Assembly (NCBI GenBank): GCA_020850755.1
Contig: JADZEB010000022.1
Location: 1-64,000, forward strand
Reading direction: 5' to 3'
Source of the DNA: Alphaproteobacteria bacterium
GTDB lineage: Bacteria; Pseudomonadota; Alphaproteobacteria; Acetobacterales; Acetobacteraceae
DNA length: 64,000 nt
Below are positions 43,649 through 52,807 of the stretch, piece by piece. Below the pieces are notes generated by a model. That model was not told the origin of the DNA. It ran no database searches and saw only the letters and a program-made list of their open reading frames with translations. Within the stretch, counting starts at the first letter, position 1. Every line of letters starts with the position of its first letter. The position numbers were made by a program, and so were the translations under genes.

Positions 43649-44650
43649 TCAGTCGCCGATCATGTTGGCGGGGATGGTGATACCCTTTTCCCGGTAGTAG
43701 CGCACCGCGCCGGGATGGAAGGGCATCACGGTGTTCTGGTTCCAGTTCGCGAGGACGCTTTCCTTGGCCCCGGCATAGCTGCGCACCATCTCGGCGTTGC
43801 TTTCCAGCACCGTGCGCGTGATCAGGTAGGCGAGATCCTCGGGGAAGTCGCGATGGACGGCACCGAAGCTGAACACGCCAAGTGTGGTGATCGGCCCCTG
43901 CTGGCTGCGGTAGGTGCCGGCGGCAATGGTGGTGGGTGCGAGTTCGGGGTGGTTCGGGCGCAGCCGCGCGATCTCGGCCTCGGTGAAGCCGATATAGTTC
44001 ACCGGCGCCATCGCCTCCAGTTCGGTGAAGTTCGGGATCGGCTGGCCACCGGCGAACAGGAAGGCATGCACCAGGCCGTCCTGCATCTGCCCGATCGTAT
44101 CGGCCGCCGAGGCATAGGTGACGCGCGCGGCGCGCACGCCGAGCCCGTCGAGGAATGCCTGCGCATAGGTGCCCGATTGTCCGCCGCGCGGCCCGCCGCC
44201 CACCACCTTGCCGGCCAGGTCCGGATAGGCGCGGATGCCGCTGCGCTGGAGCGCGATGCCAAGGAAGGGCGAGCCGAACATCGGGAACAGGGCGCGCGCC
44301 GAAAGATAGCGCTGGCCGTTGGTCCATGCGGCCTTGCCCTCGCGCCCCTGCCACACGGCGCCGAGATTGAGCATGGCCAGTTCGGCTTCCTTGCGCTCGA
44401 CCAGGATGATGTTCTGGTTCGAGCCCTGCGTCGTGCGGTAGCTCACCGGGATGCCGCTTGCCCGCTGCACCAGCGTGCCCCAGGCCGGCCCGTAGACCGC
44501 GAAGGTGCCGCCGACGCCGGCCGTGACCATGGTCATGCCGCGCGGCCAGTTGGGGTTGCGCGGCGCGCCTTGCGCGCGGAGCGCGGGCGCGGCAAGCGCG
44601 GTCGCCGAGGCGAGCAGGGCCGAGCGAAGCAGCGTGCGGCGGTGAAGCAT
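43649..44650 (-). CDS. TAXI family TRAP transporter substrate-binding protein (orphan)
   Basis: This is a 333-residue exported receptor with the signal MLHRRTLLRSALLASATALAAPALRAQ. The TAXI signatures are MVTAGVGGTFAVYGPAWGTL, VSYRTTQGSNQNI and AVWQGREGKAAWT. GGGAGG precedes the ATG at 44650. TAXI receptors normally work with a fused 4TM/12TM permease, which is not in this operon or elsewhere in the window. The ligand is unknown; some TAXI proteins bind glutamate or other carboxylates. Confidence 0.88.
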   Translation of the reverse strand: MLHRRTLLRSALLASATALAAPALRAQGAPRNPNWPRGMTMVTAGVGGTFAVYGPAWGTLVQRASGIPVSYRTTQGSNQNIILVERKEAELAMLNLGAVWQGREGKAAWTNGQRYLSARALFPMFGSPFLGIALQRSGIRAYPDLAGKVVGGGPRGGQSGTYAQAFLDGLGVRAARVTYASAADTIGQMQDGLVHAFLFAGGQPIPNFTELEAMAPVNYIGFTEAEIARLRPNHPELAPTTIAAGTYRSQQGPITTLGVFSFGAVHRDFPEDLAYLITRTVLESNAEMVRSYAGAKESVLANWNQNTVMPFHPGAVRYYREKGITIPANMIGD

Positions 44651-44902
44651 GGTCGATCCTCCCTCTGTTTGTGCGGGGGCCGTGCACCGCCCCCTTGGCG
44701 GCCAATCTAGCACGCGGCCGCGGCGGGGGAAGCGCAGGACGGCGGGGCGGCGCCGGGAAAGAGCGCTTGCCGGGGCCGCGGGGCGCGTGTCACCGTGCCG
44801 GGCACATCGCACGGTGCGGCGCCACCCGATTGCGCGGCGCGGCGATGGCGCGCAGAATCGAGTCCTCACCCGCAACGCCTTTCCGACCGTCGTCTCCTCC
44901 CC

Positions 44903-46102
44903 ATGCCCAGCATCGCCCTTCTGATCCTGTGCGGTTTCGTCTCTGCCGCGATCGGCACCGGCGTGCGCCAGAGCTTCGGCCTGTTCCTCCCGCCGGTCAC
45001 GGCGGCGCATGGCTGGACGGTCGCGGCCTATTCGCTCGCGCTTTCGGTGCAGGTTCTGCTGATGGGCGCGGCCCAGCCCTTCGCCGGACGCATCGCCGAC
45101 CAGTATGGCAGCCGCCGCGTGCTGTGGTTCGGCGCCGGCATCTACATCGCCGGGCTGGTGGTGATGGCCAGCGCGCAAAGCTATCCGCTGTTCTTCGGCG
45201 CGGCCGGCATCGCGCTTGGCATCGCCACCTCCTCCTCGGGCTTCCCGATCATCATGGCGGCGCTGACGCGCCTCCTGCCCGACCAGCAGCGATCGCGCGC
45301 GATGGGGCTGATCACGGCCGGCGGCAGCTTCGGCCAGTTCGCGGTGGTGCCGCTGTCGCAGCTGATGATCGACCTGTTCGGCTGGCAGGGCGCGCTGTTC
45401 GGCATGGCCGGGCTGGTCGCCATGATCGTGCCGCTGACCCTGCCCTATGGCGCGGAGAAGCCGGCGCCGATCCATGCGCGCGGGGGCATGGAGCAGACCT
45501 CGCGCGCGGCCCTGGCCGAGGCGTTCGGTGCGCGCAGCTACTGGTGCCTGATCGGCGGCTTCTTCGTCTGCGGCGTGCATGTCGCCTTCCTGACGCTGCA
45601 CATGCCCGCCTTCGTCGCGAGCTGCGGGCTGCACCCCTCCTACGGCTCGGCCTCGATCTCGATGATCGGGCTGTTCAACATCATGGGCTCGATGGCCTCG
45701 GGCGAGTTGTCCACGCGCATGCGGCGCAAATACATCCTCGCCTTCATCTACACCGCGCGCGCGGTGGCGATGCTGCTGTTCCTGCTCGGCCCCAAGACGC
45801 CCACCACCGTGCTGCTGTTCTCGGCGGCGATGGGCCTGTTGTGGCTGTCCACCGTGCCGCCCACGGCCGGGCTGGTGGGGCAGATCTGGGGCACGCGCTG
45901 GATGGGCACGCTGTTCGGCGTGGTCTATTTCTCCCATCAGGTGGGGGGCTTTCTCGGCGGCTATCTCGGCGGGCTGATCTGGGAGCGCACCGGCAGCTAT
46001 GACGGGATGTGGTGGATCGCCATCGCCTGCGGCTTCCTGGCCGGGATCGTCAACCTGCCGATCATCGATCGCGGCCCGTCGGCGCAGCCGGCCAAGGCCT
46101 AG
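44903..46102 (+). CDS. major facilitator superfamily permease
   Basis: This is a 399-residue, 12-TM permease. Motif-A-like RIADQYGSRRVLW lies between helices 2 and 3 and GELSTRMRRKYIL lies at the mirror position in the second half. The FVSAAIGTGVRQSFGLFLPP start resembles the oxalate/formate- and monocarboxylate-type MFS group. The start at 44903 is where the first helix begins; in-frame extensions upstream are rejected. It is divergent from the TAXI operon with a 252-bp shared region. Confidence 0.86.
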   Translation: MPSIALLILCGFVSAAIGTGVRQSFGLFLPPVTAAHGWTVAAYSLALSVQVLLMGAAQPFAGRIADQYGSRRVLWFGAGIYIAGLVVMASAQSYPLFFGAAGIALGIATSSSGFPIIMAALTRLLPDQQRSRAMGLITAGGSFGQFAVVPLSQLMIDLFGWQGALFGMAGLVAMIVPLTLPYGAEKPAPIHARGGMEQTSRAALAEAFGARSYWCLIGGFFVCGVHVAFLTLHMPAFVASCGLHPSYGSASISMIGLFNIMGSMASGELSTRMRRKYILAFIYTARAVAMLLFLLGPKTPTTVLLFSAAMGLLWLSTVPPTAGLVGQIWGTRWMGTLFGVVYFSHQVGGFLGGYLGGLIWERTGSYDGMWWIAIACGFLAGIVNLPIIDRGPSAQPAKA

Positions 46103-46124
46103 CCCGTCGGCGCAGCCGGCCAAG
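46074..46124 (+). repeat. 28-bp period direct duplication over the MFS stop codon
   Basis: A perfect 23-bp repeat (46074-46096 and 46102-46124) begins inside the last codons of the MFS gene and is copied immediately after its stop. The second copy would encode the same C-terminal residues. This looks like a recent local duplication. Confidence 0.9.
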
Positions 46125-46129
46125 CTCGA

Positions 46130-46714
46130 TCACGTCGGCGCTGGCGCAGCGGGCGGGCTCTGGCGCATCTCGACCGGAGCGGCGGCCAGCGCCTCGTGGA
46201 TGCGCGCGCTGCGCAAGACCGGCCACCAATCGTAGAGCCCGATCTGCAAGGGCCGCCACAGCGCCACCCAGCCGGCGATCAGCAACCCCTCGGCCAGGAT
46301 CTGCCCGGCATTGCCGGTCCAGGCCGCCATCACAAGCTGGCGCGCCGCGACGCAGGCGGCCAGGAAGCCGAGCCCGATCGCGAAGGCGAGCCGCCCGTCG
46401 GCCAGGAGGAACCGCAGGTTGCGCCGCTCCATCACCGCGCGGTGGCCGAAATAGGATGCCACGGCAGCCGGCAGCTCGGCCGCCAGCGCCGCCGCGATCT
46501 GCGCCGCGGGCAGCCAGACCACCAGCTTGATCCGCGTCCGCGCGCCGAGCTCGCGCGCCGCGCCGACGATATAGGCATCGGCCTCGGGGTCGAGGTCGCG
46601 CTCGCGGAAGGGCGCGGGGTCGAGCCAGTTGAACAGCTGCGCCACGCTGCTCAGCCTGAGCTCGATCAGCGCGAAGCCGTCCTCGACGCGGTAGGGGCCG
46701 AGCTGCTCGTTCAT
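46130..46714 (-). CDS. conserved membrane protein of unknown function
   Basis: This is a 194-residue protein. The N-terminal half is soluble (LIELRLSSVAQLFNWLDPAPFRERDLDPEADAYIV...), with a C-terminal region of two or three hydrophobic segments (AFAIGLGFLAACVAARQLV, ILAEGLLIAGWVALWRPLQI). The LNWLDPxPFxxRDLDxxAExYI-like opening recurs in bacterial proteins of unknown function often called 'hypothetical membrane protein'. It is convergent with the MFS gene and divergent from a CaiB/BaiF gene. Confidence 0.75.
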   Translation of the reverse strand: MNEQLGPYRVEDGFALIELRLSSVAQLFNWLDPAPFRERDLDPEADAYIVGAARELGARTRIKLVVWLPAAQIAAALAAELPAAVASYFGHRAVMERRNLRFLLADGRLAFAIGLGFLAACVAARQLVMAAWTGNAGQILAEGLLIAGWVALWRPLQIGLYDWWPVLRSARIHEALAAAPVEMRQSPPAAPAPT

Positions 46715-46866
46715 CGGTCCATGCTAGCCGCTGCGGCCCGCCGCCTCCAGGCCCCCGCTACCTCCGGGTGCGGCCATGTGCGACCCTGGACGCGCGGGGC
46801 TTGACGAAGGCGCCCGCTTGCCGTGTTCATCCACGACCCGCAAACGCCACGGAGCCCGACCGCGCC

Positions 46867-48126
46867 ATGCCCCTGCCGCGCATGAACTGGACCCCCGAGG
46901 CCAAGGGCGCGCTTGCCGATCTGCGCGTGCTCGACATGACGCGGCTGGTCGCGGGCAACGTGCTCAGCATGTGGCTGGCCGATCTTGGCGCCGAGGTGAT
47001 CAAGATCGAGCCGCCCGAGGGCGATCCCCTGCGCGCCTGGCGCGTCAAGGGTGTCGCCACCTCGTGGAAGCAGTATGGACGCAACAAGAAGAGCCTCGCC
47101 CTCAACCTGCGCAAGCCGGAGGCGCTGGCCGCGCTCAAGTGTCTCGTGCCGACGGCGCAGATCCTGATTGAGAATTTCCGCCCCGGCACGATCGAGAAGA
47201 TGGGGCTCGGGCCGGCCGACCTGCACGCGCTCAACCCCAGGCTCGTGATCGTGCGCATCACCGGCTTCGGCCAGACCGGCCCCTACAAGGACAAGCCGGG
47301 CTTCGGCACGCTGATCGAGGGCATGACCGGCTTCGCCTCCTCGAACGGCTTCGCCGACCGCGAGCCGGTGCTGCCGCCCAACAGCCTGGCCGATGCGGTG
47401 GCCGGCACGCTCGGCGCCTTCGCCGCGATCTCGGCCGTGCGCGCGGCCGAGCGCGGCACGGCGCCCGGCCAGGTGATCGACCTGCCGCTGTTGGAACCGC
47501 TGTTCGCGATCATGGGGCCGCAGGCCAGCAACCATGCGCTCACCGGCAAGGTCAAGACCCGCACCGGCAGCCGCTCCACCACCGCCGCACCGCGCAACAC
47601 CTATCGCACCGCCGATGATCGCTGGGTGTGCATCTCGGCCTCGATGCAGGTGATCGTCGATCGCCTGTTCCGCGCCATCGGCCGGCCCGACCTCGGCGCC
47701 AATCCGCGCTACGCCACCAATGCGCTGCGCGTCGAGCATGCCGAGGAGCTGGACGAGGCGATCGGCGCCTGGATCGGCGCCCGCCCGCTCGTGCAGGTGC
47801 TGGCCGCGTTCGACAAGGCCGAGGTCACCTGCGCGCCGGTCTACGATATCAGCCAGATCGTCGCCGACCCGCATGTGCAGGCGCGCGGCATGGTGACGGA
47901 AGTGCCGGATCGCGAGATGGGCTGGAACCCGCTGCCCGGCATCACGCCGCGGCTCTCTGCCACGCCGGGCGCCTTCCGCAGCGAGGCCCCGGCGCTCGGG
48001 CAGCACAATGCCGAGATCCTGGGCACCGTGGGCTATGACGAGGCCGCGCTTGCCGCCATGCATGCGGCGGGCGCGCTGATCGACAGCCGCAACGCGCCGC
48101 CGACGCCCGCCGACGCCGCCGGCTGA
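46867..48126 (+). CDS. CaiB/BaiF family CoA-transferase
   Basis: This is a 419-residue class III CoA-transferase, which moves CoA between carboxylic acids through an aspartyl-CoA adduct. Asp176 in NSLADAVAGTLG is at the catalytic position. Typical N-terminal sequence is LRVLDMTRLVAGNVLSMWLADLGAEVIKIEPPEGD, and the IENFRPGTIEKMGLG and ITGFGQTGPY blocks follow. The ATG at 46867 was chosen over longer in-frame starts. It lies 148 bp before a class III aminotransferase. Acid substrates are unknown. Confidence 0.9.
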   Translation: MPLPRMNWTPEAKGALADLRVLDMTRLVAGNVLSMWLADLGAEVIKIEPPEGDPLRAWRVKGVATSWKQYGRNKKSLALNLRKPEALAALKCLVPTAQILIENFRPGTIEKMGLGPADLHALNPRLVIVRITGFGQTGPYKDKPGFGTLIEGMTGFASSNGFADREPVLPPNSLADAVAGTLGAFAAISAVRAAERGTAPGQVIDLPLLEPLFAIMGPQASNHALTGKVKTRTGSRSTTAAPRNTYRTADDRWVCISASMQVIVDRLFRAIGRPDLGANPRYATNALRVEHAEELDEAIGAWIGARPLVQVLAAFDKAEVTCAPVYDISQIVADPHVQARGMVTEVPDREMGWNPLPGITPRLSATPGAFRSEAPALGQHNAEILGTVGYDEAALAAMHAAGALIDSRNAPPTPADAAG

Positions 48127-48274
48127 AGGCCGGCCGGGAGCGGGCGCCGGCCGAGGGCCGGCACGCACCAGCGCACTGCCGGCGCGCCGCGCCCCCTTCC
48201 CCGCCGAAGGGCCGGGTGTATGCTGATGCCCCGCTTCGTTCAGCCGCCGCAACGACCCCGGAAGGTCCCCGCCC

Positions 48275-49675
48275 ATGTCCGTGATCGCCCCGCCGCCCGA
48301 CGCCCTCAGCAACAGCCGGATCGAGGCCGCCTATCGCGACCGCACGCCCGGCTCCTTCGCGCTGCATCGCGAGGCGATGTCGGTGCTGCCCTCGGGCATC
48401 GCCCATGACGCGCGGCACATGAAGCCCTACGGCATCTATGTCGAGCGCGCCAAGGGGCCGCGCAAATGGGACGTCGATGGCAACGAATACATCGATTTCT
48501 ACGGTGGCCACGGCGCCCTGCTGATGGGCCATGGCGAGCCGCGCATCGAGGCGGCGGTGGCGCGCCAGCTTGCCGCCGGCACCCACTACGGCACCTGCCA
48601 CCCGCTGGAAGTGAAGTGGGCCAAGCTGATCCAGGAGCTCGTCCCCTGCGCCGAGCGGGTGCGCTTCACCGCCTCGGGCACCGAGGCGACGCTGATGGCG
48701 CTGCGCCTCGCGCGTGCCTATTCGGGCCGCGGCAAGGTGGTGCGCTTCCAGGGCCATTTCCACGGCTGGCACGACCATATGGCCTTCGGCGTGAACAACC
48801 ATTTCGACGGCTCGGTGACGCCGGGCGTGCTGCCAGGCATCGGGCTTTCGACCGTGCTCCTGCCGCCCAACGACATCGAGGCGGTGCGCCACACGCTGCA
48901 GACCGACCCCGACATCGCCGCGCTGATCTGCGAGCCCACCGGCGCCTCCACCGGCAAGATCCCGATGGCGCCCTCGATGCTGCGCGCCTTGCGCGAGCTT
49001 ACCGCCAAGCACGACGTGATCCTGATCTTCGACGAGGTGGTCACGGGCTTCCGCGTCGCGCCGGGCGGGGCGCAGGAATGGGCCGGGGTGACGCCGGACA
49101 TGTGCTCGCTCGCCAAGATCGTCGCCGGCGGCCTGCCGGGGGGTGCGGTGGCCGGGCGGCGCGACCTGCTCGACCTGCTCGACCATGACGCCACCACCGC
49201 GAACGGGCGCGAACGCATCAACCACCAGGGCACCTACAACGGCAATCCCTGCTCGGCCGCCGCCGGGGCGGCGATGCTCGAGATCATCCGCGACGAGAAT
49301 CCCTGCGCCCGGGCCACCGAGACGGCGCAGGAGATACTGCGCGGGATGAACGATATCCTGGCCGAGGAGCGCGTGCCCTGGGCGGTCTATGGCCAGCATT
49401 CGGTGTTCCATTTCTGGACCAATCCGGACAACAAGCCGGTCGACCCGCGCCGCTTCGATGCCAATGCCGAGCCGCCGATGACCTTCAAGAAGACCGATCC
49501 GCGCAACGCCATGCTGCAGAAGCTGCGCATCGCGATGCTGGTCAACGGCGTCGATCTCAAGGGCTGGCGCGGGGGCATCGTCTCGGCCGTGCACGGACCG
49601 AAGGAGGTCGAGCAGACGCTGTGTGCCTGGCGCGAATCGCTGCGCATGCTGCGCACCGAGGGCGAACTCGCCTGA
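48275..49675 (+). CDS. class III PLP-dependent aminotransferase (glutamate-1-semialdehyde aminomutase-like)
   Basis: This is a 466-residue transaminase with K281 in CSLAKIVAGGLPGGAVAG as the PLP lysine. FTASGTEATLMALRLARAYSG, GHFHGWHDHM and IFDEVVTGFRVAPGG are further family motifs. GGAAGG precedes the ATG at 48275. It is longer than the paralogue at 13390, with an extended C-terminal region. A strong terminator lies 40 bp after the stop. Probable role: amino-group transfer in catabolism of a non-proteinogenic amino acid. True GSA aminomutase is less likely because no heme genes are near. Confidence 0.87.
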   Translation: MSVIAPPPDALSNSRIEAAYRDRTPGSFALHREAMSVLPSGIAHDARHMKPYGIYVERAKGPRKWDVDGNEYIDFYGGHGALLMGHGEPRIEAAVARQLAAGTHYGTCHPLEVKWAKLIQELVPCAERVRFTASGTEATLMALRLARAYSGRGKVVRFQGHFHGWHDHMAFGVNNHFDGSVTPGVLPGIGLSTVLLPPNDIEAVRHTLQTDPDIAALICEPTGASTGKIPMAPSMLRALRELTAKHDVILIFDEVVTGFRVAPGGAQEWAGVTPDMCSLAKIVAGGLPGGAVAGRRDLLDLLDHDATTANGRERINHQGTYNGNPCSAAAGAAMLEIIRDENPCARATETAQEILRGMNDILAEERVPWAVYGQHSVFHFWTNPDNKPVDPRRFDANAEPPMTFKKTDPRNAMLQKLRIAMLVNGVDLKGWRGGIVSAVHGPKEVEQTLCAWRESLRMLRTEGELA

Positions 49676-49712
49676 GGCGCGCACCGCGCCGCCGCGAGCG
49701 GCACCGGAAAGC

Positions 49713-49752
49713 GGAAACCCCCGGTGCCTGCGCACCGGGGGTTTCCTTTCTT
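49713..49752. terminator. strong bidirectional intrinsic terminator
   Basis: GGAAACCCCCGGTGC and GCACCGGGGGTTTCC form a perfect 15-bp stem with loop ctgc. The arms carry A/T at the base, and TTTCTT follows on the plus side. It serves the convergent aminotransferase and autotransporter genes. Confidence 0.88.
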
Positions 49753-49818
49753 GCGTCGGATCCGTTCTGGCGTCCGGTCCGTTCTGGCGCGTGCCGTGGG
49801 CGGCCCGCGCCCGGATGA

Positions 49819-51894
49819 TCAGAACCGCATGCGCCCGCGCGCGATGACGGCGTGGCTCTGCAGGTTCTCGCGGAACTGCTGCCCCTCGTACTGGAGCGAG
49901 ATGATCGCATCCAGGTCGCGGATGTAGGACGAAAGGCCGGCACCCAACACCATGTAGGTGCGCCCCACCTCGCGCACATCGATCGCGGCGCTGCCGGTGG
50001 CGGAAAGCACATCGATGCGGCGCGCGCCATCCAGCAGCTCGTGCTCGACGCCGACCATGATGTTCGGCATCAGCGTGCCCCAGGAGTGGTGGTAGTTGTA
50101 CTGCGCGCGCATGCCCAGCCGGACGGTCCAGGATTCCGGCTGCTGGTTGCGCACGGTCACCGGCGCGGTGCCGGTTTCCGTGTAGCCGCGGATCTCGTTG
50201 CGCAGATAGGCGATCTGGCCGAGCGGGCCGAACACCAGCCCCGGCACCACGTCGTCCGCCTCGATGTTGTAGGAGGCAGAGGCCAGCACGCCATAGTCGA
50301 TCGAGGAGGTCGAGCCGCGCGCGCGCCCGGTGGCGTGGTTGCGCTCGATCTCGTAGTTCGTGAAGCCGACCGATGCCATCGCATCGAGGCTCAGATTGTT
50401 CAGGAACGTGCCCGAGCCATACAGCGTCAGCGCGTAGCTGTCGGACTCGATGCTGCCGGCGCTGTCATGCAGGTTGGCATCGTTGCGCGAATAGCTGAGC
50501 GCCGCGCCCACCAGCACGTTGGGCATGATGTCCATGTCGGCGCCGAGGGTCAGGGTGGCGCCGCGCCAGCCGGCACCGCGCTGCGTGGGCGTGCTGCCGA
50601 TCTGGCCGAAATTGTAGGACGCGCCCAGGAAGCCGCGCATCGATCCGGCCTGGAACAGCGGCATCATGCCCGAGCCCGAGGCGGCCTGCGCGCCGGCCGC
50701 CATCGCCAGCATCAGATCGCCATTGATCGGCGCCGTGCCGCGGCCGACCTCGAAGGCCGACCAGACGGTCTCGGGCTGGTTGAAGGCGAGCAGCCCCATG
50801 CCCTGCGCCGCCGGCACCTCGGCACCGCCGCGCAGGCCGTTCAGGCGCTGCTGGATGTTGCCGAAGCGGGCGCGCGCCATCTCGAAGCCGACCTGGCCGG
50901 CAGCCTGGAGCAGGCCGGCGAAGGTCGCGCGCTGCGCCGGCGTAAAGGTGCCACCATTGAGGCCGGGCAGGACAGTGCCGCCAACCCCGGTGAAGGCGAA
51001 GATGTAGACGTTGGGCGATCCGTCCTCGCCATCGGCCTGCTCGCCGAGGGAGAACACCTCGGCCCCGATCGCCGCCAGCGCCGCCAGCGCCTCGTCGCGA
51101 TTGGCCGCAGCACCGTAATAGACCTTGAAGGTCACCGTCTGGCCCGGCGCCAGGGCGCCGAAGGCGAAGTCGAAGCCGGCGCCATGATCGTCCGGGCCGG
51201 CGCGCACGACGTTGGTATTCGCTGCCGTCAGCCCCGTCGTGCTGATGATCGACAGTTCGGTATTCGGGTTCGGGTCGTTGAACCCGTTGTTGGTCATGCG
51301 CACCAGCGCGGTGGCATTGCCGAAGCCCTGCAGCGTAACGCGCTCGTTGAAGGTGGTGGGCGGCACGTCCCAGTCCATGACGCGCCGGTAGCGCAGATCG
51401 GCAACGTTCGTGCCGGTGCTGACATTCTGGATGGTGACGGTCATCTCGATCAGGCGCGAGTCGCTGCTCGGCCGGAAATCGTGCGTCACCTGGAGGATCG
51501 CGGTGTTGGTGCCGTCGCGCAGCGCGGCAATCGAGATGGCGGCGTTGCCATTCGAGAAGGCCTGGGTACCGGCACCCGAGAAGGTCAGGTTCGCCGGGCC
51601 GAAATTGCCCGAATTGCCGTTCGACTGGCTGCGGCCGCCGGCCAGCGCCGTGCCGAAATCGGCGACGCCCCAGCCTTCGCAGAAGCAGCCCGGCGCCAGC
51701 GCCTCGCCGCCGGTGGGGATGAAGCGCAGGCCGACCGTCGCCCCCTCGCCGGACGTGATCAAGTCGCCATAGGGGTTGATGCCGATCGCCACCAGGCCGT
51801 TGTCGATGATGCCCTGCCCGTGCACGGATGCAGGGACGAGAGACAAGCCGGCGGCCAGGAACGCTGCCGAGGCGAGCAGTGATGCACGACGCAT
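49819..51894 (-). CDS. autotransporter beta-domain outer-membrane protein
   Basis: This is a 691-residue protein with a signal peptide (MRRASLLASAAFLAAGLSLVPASVHGQ) and a passenger of about 380 residues that is not a repetitive beta-helix. A C-terminal beta-barrel runs from about residue 410 to the end (LGADMDIMPNVLVGAALSYSRND, GLSSYIRDLDAIISLQYEG), closing with the terminal Phe of outer-membrane proteins (GRMRF). The passenger has an unusual CFCEGW cysteine pair and segments like LRYRRVMDWDVPPTTFNE. AGGGAG precedes the ATG. The passenger function is unknown. A terminator follows. Confidence 0.82.
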   Translation of the reverse strand: MRRASLLASAAFLAAGLSLVPASVHGQGIIDNGLVAIGINPYGDLITSGEGATVGLRFIPTGGEALAPGCFCEGWGVADFGTALAGGRSQSNGNSGNFGPANLTFSGAGTQAFSNGNAAISIAALRDGTNTAILQVTHDFRPSSDSRLIEMTVTIQNVSTGTNVADLRYRRVMDWDVPPTTFNERVTLQGFGNATALVRMTNNGFNDPNPNTELSIISTTGLTAANTNVVRAGPDDHGAGFDFAFGALAPGQTVTFKVYYGAAANRDEALAALAAIGAEVFSLGEQADGEDGSPNVYIFAFTGVGGTVLPGLNGGTFTPAQRATFAGLLQAAGQVGFEMARARFGNIQQRLNGLRGGAEVPAAQGMGLLAFNQPETVWSAFEVGRGTAPINGDLMLAMAAGAQAASGSGMMPLFQAGSMRGFLGASYNFGQIGSTPTQRGAGWRGATLTLGADMDIMPNVLVGAALSYSRNDANLHDSAGSIESDSYALTLYGSGTFLNNLSLDAMASVGFTNYEIERNHATGRARGSTSSIDYGVLASASYNIEADDVVPGLVFGPLGQIAYLRNEIRGYTETGTAPVTVRNQQPESWTVRLGMRAQYNYHHSWGTLMPNIMVGVEHELLDGARRIDVLSATGSAAIDVREVGRTYMVLGAGLSSYIRDLDAIISLQYEGQQFRENLQSHAVIARGRMRF

Positions 51895-51980
51895 GAAACG
51901 GGACTCCCTACCTGTTGTCGTCAGTCCCCGGTTCTCGCGTTTCCCACAAGACGCGATTCTTGAGACGCATGATCACACTT

Positions 51981-52008
51981 TGTTAAGAGTTTCTCGGCTT
52001 CTTGCCAA
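51981..52008 (-). promoter_or_regulatory. candidate promoter of the autotransporter gene
   Basis: On the minus strand TTGGCA (52003-52008) and TTAACA (51981-51986) are separated by 16 bp in an AT-rich stretch 87 bp upstream of the start. This is a plausible housekeeping-sigma promoter. The 293-bp region 51895-52187 also serves the divergent lemA, where TATAGT at 52143-52148 may be a -10 element. Confidence 0.35.
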
Positions 52009-52187
52009 GCCATTGCGCGTTCTGCGTAACTTTCCCGGGATAATGGTGCATCCGCGCCACAGATGGCGTGGACCTTGCTTGCCTTAACGCGCGCGCCTGG
52101 GCGCGAGCCATCGCGTGCCTGCCCATCCACGCCATTGCCTGCTATAGTGAGACTTTCTTGCCACAGATCACGAATCGGGGTGCGGTC

Positions 52188-52769
52188 ATGGAAACCTGGA
52201 TGATTCTGCTCGGTGTGATCGTCGTGCTCATCCTTTGGGTGGTCATGGCCTATAACGGGCTGGTCGGCGGGCGGAACCAGTGCCAAGCCTCGTGGCGGCA
52301 GATCGACGTCCAGCTCAAGCGCCGCCACGACCTCGTCCCGAACCTGGTCGAGAGCGTCAAGGACGCCATGTCCTATGAGCAGGAGACGCTGCGCCAGGTG
52401 ATCGAGGCGCGCAACGCCGCGGTCACGGCCGGCGAGAAGGCGGCCGCCGGCGGCAGCAAGGCCGACGCCATCGCCGCCGAGAACCAGCTCACCCAGGTCC
52501 TGACCCGGTTCTTCGCCTTGTCCGAGGCTTACCCCCAGCTTCGCGCCAACGAGAATGTCTCGCGGCTGATGGAGGAGCTCACCACCACCGAGAACCGCAT
52601 CGCCTTCGCCCGCCAGCACTACAATGACAGCGTGCTGTCCTACAACAACCGGGTGCAGATGTTCCCCGGCAACCTGATCGCCGGCAGCTTCAACTTCCGC
52701 ATCGAGGAGTATTTCCAGGTGCCAGAGGCCGAAGCGAAGCCGGTCAAGGTCGATCTGCGGCCGGGCTGA
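52188..52769 (+). CDS. lemA: LemA family protein
   Basis: This is a 193-residue protein with one N-terminal membrane anchor (MILLGVIVVLILWVVMAYNGLV) and a long helical body. YNGLVGGRNQCQASWRQIDVQLKRRHDLVPNLVESVK and FARQHYNDSVLSYNNRVQMFPGNLIA are the LemA signatures. The start is the ATG at 52188, just before the anchor. It is followed after 38 bp by a membrane M48 peptidase, a common pairing; the two are probably one transcript acting at the membrane. Confidence 0.92.
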   Translation: METWMILLGVIVVLILWVVMAYNGLVGGRNQCQASWRQIDVQLKRRHDLVPNLVESVKDAMSYEQETLRQVIEARNAAVTAGEKAAAGGSKADAIAAENQLTQVLTRFFALSEAYPQLRANENVSRLMEELTTTENRIAFARQHYNDSVLSYNNRVQMFPGNLIAGSFNFRIEEYFQVPEAEAKPVKVDLRPG

Positions 52770-52807
52770 TCCGGCCGGCCGCGCCACTAGGCCCTCGCAC
52801 CCGCAGC

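Noticed and set aside
43649-44650. complete TRAP-TAXI transporter at this locus
   Set aside because: Only the receptor is present; the next genes are SDR, GNAT and GMC enzymes with no 4TM/12TM permease.
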